Positions 37,827-45,802 of a stretch of DNA of 64,000 bases are shown here, one piece after another; position 1 is the first letter of the stretch, and each line of letters begins with the position of its first letter. The notes beneath the pieces were generated by a model that searched no databases, was not told where the DNA came from, and saw only the letters and a list, made by a program, of their open reading frames with translations. Source of the DNA: Rhodocyclaceae bacterium (GTDB taxonomy: Bacteria; Pseudomonadota; Gammaproteobacteria; Burkholderiales; Rhodocyclaceae); contig VIKE01000010.1 of the NCBI GenBank assembly GCA_008080565.1, positions 1 through 64,000 of the forward strand, written 5' to 3'. The translations under genes were made by a program, and so were the position numbers.

Positions 37827-38753
37827 TCAAGCCTGACCGGTCAGCCGGAATTGACTGGGCGGCGTCCCGGTGCGCTTGGCGAAAAAGCGCGAGAAGTAGG
37901 CGGGATCGACAAAGCCGAGCTGGTAGCTGATTTCGCTGACCGGCACGGCAGAGTAACGAAGCAGGCGCCGCGCCTCCTGGAGCAGGCGTTCGTGCACTAC
38001 CTCTTTGGACGGCAGATTGGCCATGCGCCGGCAAATATCATTGAGCCGCGCTTCGGTCACTGACAGGCGGCCAGCGTATTCGGTCAGCGTCAGATGGTCG
38101 CGGAAATGCGCTTCAACGAGATCACAGAAGTTGAGGAAGAGCCGTAAGTCCTCACTACGCTCCGAACGCTGTGCAGTTGCCGGTTCGCGTGCCAACAGCA
38201 GGCGGCTCAGATGAATGAAGGCGCACTCGCCCAGCGCCAGCAACAAGGCAGAATGACCCTTGGCATCCTTGTCGAACTCGCCTTGCAGCAGTTCAACCGT
38301 TTGCAGCAGCGCGGCAAAATCAGTGGCACTCCCGGCCGGCAGGCTGCTCAACTCGAAAAAGACCGGCTCGCGCAACAAGGCATCCGGCCACTGCCCCGGC
38401 ATTTCGCGATACCAGCTGCGCACGACCTCCTGGCGCACTGTCAGCACGTGGCCGTCGGTGTCTTCCTCGGAATAGAAGGAGTGCGGAATGGTCGGCGGCG
38501 TGAAGATCAGCAAGGGCGCATCACCGCCATAGACCTGGCCGTCCAGGCTCAGGCGGACACTGCCACGGACCAGCAGGTGAATCTGATAAAAGCAGTAGTG
38601 CCGATGCGGCGGCGTATTGCGGCCGAAGAAATCGGCCAGCCGACCGAAGGTCTCGTAGTGGATTTCGCATTCCGGATCGCGCTGGTCGTAGACCCGCCCG
38701 ATGTGGATGTCCGGTATGGCCTGCAGCGGCGCTGAGTTCATTCCACTTTCCAA
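37827..38753 (-). CDS. hpaA: AraC-family 4-hydroxyphenylacetate regulator (HpaA-like)
   Basis: 308 aa; IHIGRVYDQRDPECEIHYETFGRLADFFGRN N-terminus, C-terminal AraC HTH. Confidence 0.85.
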   Translation of the reverse strand: MESGMNSAPLQAIPDIHIGRVYDQRDPECEIHYETFGRLADFFGRNTPPHRHYCFYQIHLLVRGSVRLSLDGQVYGGDAPLLIFTPPTIPHSFYSEEDTDGHVLTVRQEVVRSWYREMPGQWPDALLREPVFFELSSLPAGSATDFAALLQTVELLQGEFDKDAKGHSALLLALGECAFIHLSRLLLAREPATAQRSERSEDLRLFLNFCDLVEAHFRDHLTLTEYAGRLSVTEARLNDICRRMANLPSKEVVHERLLQEARRLLRYSAVPVSEISYQLGFVDPAYFSRFFAKRTGTPPSQFRLTGQA

Positions 38754-38805
38754 TCCAATTCACGCAAAATAGGACCAGACCCTGGCCCGAAGCGTTCTGA
38801 TTCAA

Positions 38806-38823
38806 TCACTAACATATTAGCCA
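38806..38823. promoter_or_regulatory. candidate HpaR/MarR operator in the hpaA/hpaR divergent intergenic region
   Basis: TCACTAACATATTAGCCA. Confidence 0.6.
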
Positions 38824-38894
38824 GTCAAATGGTATCATTTCACCCATGCATTCCCGTTGGATGCATTCAAACCACGTCCAGAGAGCGTCTGTTC

Positions 38895-39374
38895 ATGTCG
38901 CGCAAGCTAGCTTACAGAAACCTGCCGCAACTTTTCCTGAAAGCCCGGGAAGAATTACTCTGCCACTTCCGCCCGATCATTTCGCACTTCGGACTGACCG
39001 AACAGCAGTGGCGGATTTTGCGTACGCTCAGCGAAATGGAGCAACTGGAGCCGCGGGAAATCTGCGAGCACTGCCACATTCTGAGCCCGAGTATGACCGG
39101 CGTCCTGTCGCGCATGGAAGAAATGAATTTGGTCACCCGCGTGCGCATGCCGGAAGACCAGCGCCGGGTCATCGTCCGCCTGACGCCGAAGAGCGAACAA
39201 CTGGTGTCTGAACTCGGCCCGCTGATCGTCGAACAATACAAAATCATCGAACAGGCCTTTGGCCCGGAACTGATCAAGGAACTCTACGACGTGATGGACC
39301 GGGTGATTGCGGCCGAACGCGGCCCGATTGCCCGAGTCGCCCTGCCGCCCAAGAAGGACTGGTCGGCAATTTGA
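38895..39374 (+). CDS. hpaR: MarR-family homoprotocatechuate operon repressor
   Basis: Start MSRKLAYRNLPQLFLKAREELLCHFRPIISHFGLTEQQWRILRTLSE; HpaR-like. Confidence 0.9.
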   Translation: MSRKLAYRNLPQLFLKAREELLCHFRPIISHFGLTEQQWRILRTLSEMEQLEPREICEHCHILSPSMTGVLSRMEEMNLVTRVRMPEDQRRVIVRLTPKSEQLVSELGPLIVEQYKIIEQAFGPELIKELYDVMDRVIAAERGPIARVALPPKKDWSAI

Positions 39375-39428
39375 TCGGCCACGCCTCCGTCGCCTTGACG
39401 ATTGCGCCCCGGCAAATCGACTGACGGC

Positions 39429-39659
39429 CTACGACAGACGAACGTTAAGTTCGTCGATGACCCCGGCCCAGTCTGCATCCTCGATGATTTCCTCCTTCAG
39501 GAATGCGCGCTGGGCGGCCGTCCAGAACGGGGCGCGATATAGCGCTACGCCGTGCGCCAAGGGACGATGGCTGGCGATGAAACTATCAATCGCCACTGGA
39601 TCGTCCGGCAATCCAAGCTGGGCAAACAGATTGTCCATCGTGTGCAGGCTGGCATCCAT
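39429..39659 (-). CDS. DUF2789 family protein
   Basis: ~76 aa; HTMDNLFAQLGLPDDPVAIDSFIASHRPL. Confidence 0.8.
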   Translation of the reverse strand: MDASLHTMDNLFAQLGLPDDPVAIDSFIASHRPLAHGVALYRAPFWTAAQRAFLKEEIIEDADWAGVIDELNVRLS

Positions 39660-39748
39660 GTGAATTCCTTTCCCGACTGTCCATGCGATATCCGCATGCT
39701 GGTTCGATGAAATGAAATCAAAACAGTTCCGGAAGAAAGTCACTCCAC

Positions 39749-40612
39749 CTAGATCAGGATATAACGATGGCAGCGAGACTCGCTGGCCAGCGCATCCATG
39801 GCTTCCTGAACGGAGATCTGAACCAGACTGACCAGCCAATGGCGCCGGTCGGCACAACGCATTACCGGCAACTCGGCCCGGCCGAGCCGTGGGTCGGCAA
39901 CGGCAATATTGCTCGATTCCAGCCGCAAATGATTTTGGGGGGTCTCCAGCCAGGCGACCAATCCTTTCAACAGATTGTCAGGCTGCAACTCCCGTTCGGC
40001 CAGAACATACTCGGGAGCCTGGCCATCTTTCGGTGTTGGAGCGGGCGCTCCGTTTTCAATGTCCCACTCCGACTTAAGGAGCCGCCCCTTGTTCCGCAGA
40101 ATCTCGACATGCTCACGGAACTGCCCGAGGAGACGATGCAGACAAGAGTTGCGCAGACTTTCCCGGCAATACTCTTCGCTATATCCAATGCTGCGGATGG
40201 TGTGGTCAGCGAATTGCAGGCCAAGCTCATTGCCCAACCCCGCCCTCTCGCGAAAACCGAGGAGCCCGAAGAACTCGAGCTTGCCCTCCCTGGCCAACGG
40301 CGGCAAGAAATCCCGGATCTCGATGCTTCTCCCCAGCGCAACCTGGACATCAGCAGGTTCGGGAAAAACAGTCTGGAAAAACGAATTGTGGCAAGAAGCG
40401 CTGGCCGAAATTTCGAACGGGCCGGGGATACCCTTGATCTGCTGATGGTAGTACTCCTCTGCAGAGTGCAAGGCCTGCGCCAGGATGGGTTCGAAGTTGT
40501 TCGCCTCGGAAATCGATTCGCCCAGGGCTGCGACCACCTTCTCGACAAACCGATGGGTCGGAGACATGGCACGTGGGCCATGAACAAGCCCATTGAGTTT
40601 ATTGAAAAACAT
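39749..40612 (-). CDS. hypothetical protein
   Basis: 287 aa ORF, no family recognised. Confidence 0.55.
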   Translation of the reverse strand: MFFNKLNGLVHGPRAMSPTHRFVEKVVAALGESISEANNFEPILAQALHSAEEYYHQQIKGIPGPFEISASASCHNSFFQTVFPEPADVQVALGRSIEIRDFLPPLAREGKLEFFGLLGFRERAGLGNELGLQFADHTIRSIGYSEEYCRESLRNSCLHRLLGQFREHVEILRNKGRLLKSEWDIENGAPAPTPKDGQAPEYVLAERELQPDNLLKGLVAWLETPQNHLRLESSNIAVADPRLGRAELPVMRCADRRHWLVSLVQISVQEAMDALASESRCHRYILI

Positions 40613-40871
40613 CCGGACGCTCCCTAGATTTAGACCAATGGAATATTACCCCTATTTTAAGTATGGGTAAGCAGATTGACCATGGCTGGTGTGAAACAGC
40701 GTCAGGATTGCATCAAGTCACTCAACAGGGTGTCGCTGTGCAGGTATGATTCGGAGAGCTTACGACCGGCTACCTTGAGACACATTAATGGCCAAACCCC
40801 TTTGGGTTCCTGCACGGCACCCGAAAAACAAAAAAGCCACTCCGAAGAATGGCTTAACTGTTTGATTTTAC

Positions 40872-40945
40872 TGGTGCCCCCGAACGGAATCGAACCGCTA
40901 CCTGATGATTACAAATCAACTGCACGACCTTCATGCTACGGGGGC
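40872..40945 (-). tRNA. tRNA-Thr (TGT), atypical
   Basis: Reverse complement GCCCCCGTAGCATGAAGGTCGTGCAGTTGATTTGTAATCATCAGGTAGCGGTTCGATTCCGTTCGGGGGCACCA; perfect 7-bp acceptor stem, encoded CCA, TGT anticodon. Confidence 0.75.
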
Positions 40946-40990
40946 CCAAGTGATGGGGCGCGATTATAGCTTGAACATTCAAATTTCGAC

Positions 40991-42748
40991 ATGAGCACTC
41001 TCACCAATCCCTTCGAGATCGCCCGGGAAACCCTGCGACTTCTGGCCGTGCGCCGTATTCCGCCATCGCCGGAGAACTACCAGACGCTTTATCACGAGAT
41101 CGCCGGAACCAAACCGGCCGGTGCTTCATTTCCGGAAGTGCAACTGCGCTCACTCGCCGCCGCCCTGCCCAAAGCGTCGCCCGACCAGTTACGTTTAGCA
41201 CGGCAACTCGAAGAGGCTGTCAAAGCGGCCAATTGGGAAGACTACAAGAAGTATCTGAGCGATTTCGTTGCTGGCCTTGCCGAATCGCAAAAACTGGCCT
41301 GGTCAGAGTTGATAACCGATCTGCTGCGTTTGTGGGATGCCAAACATCCGGGGCTGACCTCCGCCCGCAAACGCGAGTCGCTCGAACACGTGTTGACGAG
41401 CAACGCCGCCAATCCCGACACGCTGTACACCCGCTTGCAGAGCCTGTTACGCTCGTGGGGACAAGGCAAGGAGGCGGAGGCCGTCAATCCCGCCGAAGCC
41501 GGCAATATCGAAATTAGCCCAAATTCCGGGTTGACCGTAACAACGGCCGACCTGCTGCCCGAGCTGCGCGAATTGTTTGCTTTTACGCTCGAAACCGCGA
41601 TGGCCACTCAACTGATCGAAAGCCCGCAGCTTTCCACCGATGCCAAGGCGCTGGCCAAGGACATCCGCAGCGCGACGAGTCCGGCCCAGTTGCAGGAATT
41701 TCTCGTTCGCCTGAAGCGCTTCGCCTTCAAGCTCGAACTACTGGCCGAAGATCAGGCAGAACTCCGCCAAAGTCTCCTTGGTCTGCTTCGTCTGCTGGTC
41801 GGCAACATCACCGACCTGGTCCTCGATGATCACTGGCTGCACGGACAGATAGAGGTGGTCCGGGAAATCATCGACAAGCCGCTGTCACAGCGCGCCCTAG
41901 ATGACGCCGAACGGCGGCTGAAGGAAGTCCTCTACAAGCAAAGCCAGCTCAAGGCCAGCCTGTCGGAAGCCAGGGATGCCATCAAGAGCATGCTGGCCGG
42001 CTTTGTCGATCACCTCGCTGACTTTGCCGAGGCGACCTCGGACTACCACGACAAAATTGAAAGTTGCGCCGGGAAAATCAGCTCCGCCACCGACATCTCC
42101 GAACTGGAAAGCGTGCTGGGTGAAGTCATGCGCGAAACCAGGACGATCCAGATCAATGCCCAGCGCTCCCGCGACGAACTGCGAATAACTCAGCAAAAGG
42201 TGCAGGAATCGGAAGCGCGTATCAGCGAGCTCGAACGCGAACTCGAAACCACCAGCGAACTCGTCCGCCACGACCAACTGACCGGCGTCCTCAACCGCCG
42301 TGGCCTGGAAGAGATCTTCACCAAGGAAGCCGCCCGGGCAACGCGCCATGAAACCTCACTGTGCGTTGCGTTGATCGACATCGACAACTTCAAGAAACTG
42401 AACGACTCGATGGGGCACGAGACCGGCGATGAAGCGCTCATCCATCTGGCGACAATCTGCCGTGAAACGCTCCGGCCGCAAGACACTGTCGCCCGTTATG
42501 GCGGTGAAGAATTCATTGTCCTGCTCCCGGATACTCCGCTCAATGATGCGGTGAGCGCGCTCACCCGCCTCCAACGCGAACTGACCAAAAAATTCTTCCT
42601 GCATGCCAATGAGAAGGTGCTGATTACATTTAGTGCGGGGGTTACGCAAATGAATTCAGAGGACAACCAGGCTACCGTGATTAAACGGGCTGACGAAGCG
42701 ATGTACCAAGCAAAACAGACAGGCAAAAACCGGGTGGTCAGCATATGA
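40991..42748 (+). CDS. GGDEF-domain diguanylate cyclase
   Basis: 585 aa; C-terminal RYGGEEFIVLLPDT; long helical N-terminal region. Confidence 0.9.
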   Translation: MSTLTNPFEIARETLRLLAVRRIPPSPENYQTLYHEIAGTKPAGASFPEVQLRSLAAALPKASPDQLRLARQLEEAVKAANWEDYKKYLSDFVAGLAESQKLAWSELITDLLRLWDAKHPGLTSARKRESLEHVLTSNAANPDTLYTRLQSLLRSWGQGKEAEAVNPAEAGNIEISPNSGLTVTTADLLPELRELFAFTLETAMATQLIESPQLSTDAKALAKDIRSATSPAQLQEFLVRLKRFAFKLELLAEDQAELRQSLLGLLRLLVGNITDLVLDDHWLHGQIEVVREIIDKPLSQRALDDAERRLKEVLYKQSQLKASLSEARDAIKSMLAGFVDHLADFAEATSDYHDKIESCAGKISSATDISELESVLGEVMRETRTIQINAQRSRDELRITQQKVQESEARISELERELETTSELVRHDQLTGVLNRRGLEEIFTKEAARATRHETSLCVALIDIDNFKKLNDSMGHETGDEALIHLATICRETLRPQDTVARYGGEEFIVLLPDTPLNDAVSALTRLQRELTKKFFLHANEKVLITFSAGVTQMNSEDNQATVIKRADEAMYQAKQTGKNRVVSI

Positions 42749-43515
42749 AGGCCGTCATCCTGGCCGGGGGACTTGGCACCCGCATCAGCGAAGAATCGCA
42801 CCTCAAGCCCAAACCCATGATTGAAATTGGTGGAAAGCCAATCATTTGGCATATTTTGAAAATTTACTCCGCACACGGAATAAATGACTTCGTCATCTGC
42901 CTGGGCTACAAGGGCTACGTCGTCAAGGAATACTTCGCGAACTACTTCCTACACAACTCCAACGTCACATTCGACCTGACGAACAACCAAATGCAGGTGC
43001 ACCAGCGACATGCGGAGCCTTGGAAAGTGACACTGGTCGATACCGGCGAACACACCCAAACCGGCGGCCGACTTCGGCGAATTAAGGATTTTCTCGTTCC
43101 CAACGAGCCTTTCTGCTTCACCTATGGTGACGGGGTTGCAGACATCAACGTCACAGCACAAATCGCTTTTCACAAGCGCCACGGACTGGCTGCAACGGTC
43201 TGCGCAGTAACCCCCCCCGGGCGATTTGGCGCGCTCGACATCGACGGTTTTCAGGTCAGTCGTTTCCAAGAAAAGCCAATCGGCCAGGGCGGCCTGATCA
43301 ACGGTGGCTTTTTCGTTCTGCAACCGGAAGTCGTTGACCTGGTCGAAGACGACGCCCAGCCTTGGGAAGCGGAACCGATGCGCAACCTGGCCAGTCGCGG
43401 TGAATTGGCTGCATGGATGCACGAAGGCTTCTGGCAACCGATGGATACCCTGCGCGACAAGATGCATCTGGAAGAGCTCTGGCAACAAGGAAAAGCCCCC
43501 TGGAAAACATGGTGA
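42745..43515 (+). CDS. rfbF: glucose-1-phosphate cytidylyltransferase
   Basis: 256 aa; MKAVILAGGLGTRISEESHLKPKPMIEIGGKPIIWHILK. Confidence 0.94.
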   Translation: MKAVILAGGLGTRISEESHLKPKPMIEIGGKPIIWHILKIYSAHGINDFVICLGYKGYVVKEYFANYFLHNSNVTFDLTNNQMQVHQRHAEPWKVTLVDTGEHTQTGGRLRRIKDFLVPNEPFCFTYGDGVADINVTAQIAFHKRHGLAATVCAVTPPGRFGALDIDGFQVSRFQEKPIGQGGLINGGFFVLQPEVVDLVEDDAQPWEAEPMRNLASRGELAAWMHEGFWQPMDTLRDKMHLEELWQQGKAPWKTW

Positions 43516-44561
43516 ACCAACAGTTCTGGCAGGGCCGACGGGTTTTTCTGACAGGGCACACCGGCTTCAAAGGTAGCTGGCTGTCGATCTGGCTGCACGA
43601 ACTGGGCGCTGAACTCAGTGGTTACGCCCTGGCGCCACCAACCACCCCGGCGCTCTATGACATCGGACGGGTAGGTGAATGCCTCTCCTCCACCATAGGC
43701 GACATCCGTGATGCTGCGCAACTGGCCAACACGATGCGCGCGGCTGCGCCGGAAATCCTGTTCCATCTTGCCGCCCAACCGCTGGTCGGTGAAGGATATC
43801 GCAACCCGGTCGACACCTACGCGACTAACGTCATGGGGACCGTCAATGTTCTGGAAGCGGCACGATGCCTACCCAGCCTGCGCGCCATTGTCGTCATCAC
43901 TACCGACAAGTGCTACACCAATCACGAGACCGGCCGAGCCTTTAAGGAATCCGATCCACTGGGCGGTCACGACCCCTACAGCAGTAGCAAGGCGTGCACC
44001 GAACTGGTCAGCCATGCCTATCGCCAATCCTTCCTGAATCAGAATGGTATCCGTCTGGCCACCGCTCGGGCAGGCAACGTCATTGGCGGTGGCGACTGGG
44101 CTGCCAACCGCTTACTACCCGATCTCCTGCGCGCCTTCTCTCGGGGCGAGACTGCTCGGTTGCGCCATCCGCAAGCCATTCGCCCCTGGCAACACGTTCT
44201 GGACCCACTCTCCGGATACATCATGCTCGCAGAGCGGTTATGTGCAGGATCGGTGGCTGAACGGGCCTGGAACTTCGGGCCAGAGACCGCAGACTGCGTC
44301 ACCACCGGCGAGCTTGCCACGCGACTGTCAACCGCCTGGGGTCCGCAAGCCAGCTGGGCGCCCGACGAGGCAGCAGATTTCCCGCACGAAGCAACCTTGC
44401 TGAGTCTCGATGCCAGTGATGCAAAGAATATTCTCAAGTGGCGTCCGAAATGGCCGTTAACAGTGGCCGTTGAGCAAACCACCGCGTGGCATAAGGCGTG
44501 GCTTGCCGGGCATGACATGCAAGCGATCTGCCGCCGGCAGATCACCGAATACGCAGATTGA
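43509..44561 (+). CDS. rfbG: CDP-glucose 4,6-dehydratase
   Basis: Start MVNQQFWQGRRVFLTGHTGFKGSWLSIWL; SDR fold. Confidence 0.94.
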   Translation: MVNQQFWQGRRVFLTGHTGFKGSWLSIWLHELGAELSGYALAPPTTPALYDIGRVGECLSSTIGDIRDAAQLANTMRAAAPEILFHLAAQPLVGEGYRNPVDTYATNVMGTVNVLEAARCLPSLRAIVVITTDKCYTNHETGRAFKESDPLGGHDPYSSSKACTELVSHAYRQSFLNQNGIRLATARAGNVIGGGDWAANRLLPDLLRAFSRGETARLRHPQAIRPWQHVLDPLSGYIMLAERLCAGSVAERAWNFGPETADCVTTGELATRLSTAWGPQASWAPDEAADFPHEATLLSLDASDAKNILKWRPKWPLTVAVEQTTAWHKAWLAGHDMQAICRRQITEYAD

Positions 44562-44565
44562 CACC

Positions 44566-45802
44566 ATGACGTTAAACGAAGAACGACAAGATATCCTTCA
44601 GAGAGTGCGCGCATACGCCGCGCGCACGACTGCTGCGCCGGATTTCGCCCCAGGACAGAGCGTCATTCCACCCTCCGGCAAGTTGCTGGGGCCGGATGAG
44701 TTTGTGAATCTGGTTGACGCAGCGCTGGACGGCTGGCTGACCACCGGACGCTTTAATGCCGCGTTCGAGCAAAAGCTGGGCGACGCAACTGGGCAAACGC
44801 GCGCTGCGTCCCGGCGACGAGGTAATCACCGCCGCTGCGGGCTTTCCAACCACTGTCAATCCGATACTGCAAAACGGTCTGATCCCGGTCTTTGTCGACT
44901 CTGAAATTCCGACCTACAACCCGTCGCCAGCCAGCATCGAGGCCGCCATAACACCTAAAACTCGGGCAATCATGCTCGCGCATACACTGGGCAATCCGTT
45001 CGACGCTCATGCCTTGCGTGAACTGGCCGACCGCCACGGATTATGGCTGGTTGAGGATTGCTGCGACGCCCTTGGATCGACGCTCAACGGGCGTATGGTT
45101 GGCACTTTCGGGCACGTCGGCACGCTCTCCTTTTATCCGGCGCACCACATCACCATGGGCGAAGGCGGGGCAGTTTTCACGGTCGACCCGAAATTACGGC
45201 AAATTCTGGAATCCTTCCGTGACTGGGGCCGCGATTGCTGGTGCGCCCCGGGCTGTGACAACACCTGCGGCAAGCGCTTCGACTGGCAACACGGCGAACT
45301 GCCGGCCGGCTACGACCACAAGTACGTCTATTCGCACCTAGGCTACAACCTGAAGATCACCGATATGCAGGCGGCGATCGGGCTTGCCCAACTGGAACGC
45401 GTCGACCACTTCATCGCCACACGCAAACGCAATTTTGCCGATTTATTGAGTCAACTGTCCGGCTTGCATGAGTTCCTGGTTCTCCCGGAAGCCACTTCTG
45501 GCAGCGACCCATCCTGGTTCGGCTTCCCGCTGACGCTGCGCGACGAGGTGCCTTTCGACCGCGTCACGCTGCTGCGCTACCTTGATCAGCACAAGATCGG
45601 TACGCGCCTACTGTTTGCCGGCAACCTGACGCGCCAACCGTACATGGCCGGCCGACACTACCGTGTGGCCGGCCCGTTGGACAACGCCGACCGCATCATG
45701 AAAAACACCTTCTGGCTCGGGATTCACCCTGCCTTGGACCCGCACATGATCTCCTACGTCGCTGACCGGATCAGAACCTTTATCGGGGTAGATTTCGCAT
45801 GA
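44566..45802 (+). pseudogene. rfbH: CDP-4-keto-6-deoxyglucose-3-dehydrase (RfbH/DdhC-like), disrupted by internal deletion/frameshift
   Basis: N-terminal part in one frame (MTLNEERQ...[11 protein letters not shown]) and the remainder in the +1 frame ([26 protein letters not shown]...); the conserved LTTTSGSSANLLALTALTSP segment is missing at the junction ~44776-44795. Confidence 0.85.

Noticed and set aside
40872-40945. tRNA-Thr as the integration site of the glycan island
   Set aside because: The island lies on the 5' side of the tRNA, no integrase and no repeated 3' tRNA fragment were seen.
40676-40969. 97-aa ORF (…LVPPNGIEPLPDDYKSTARPSCYGGP…)
   Set aside because: Its conserved-looking part is simply the antisense of the tRNA-Thr; a classic tRNA-overlap artefact.
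41509-41541. Possible further copy of the 37-bp repeat inside the GGDEF gene (GAAATTAGCCCAAATTCCGGGTTGACCGTAAC)
   Set aside because: Only the TTGACCGT end matches well; could be chance, so mentioned only as a degenerate candidate.
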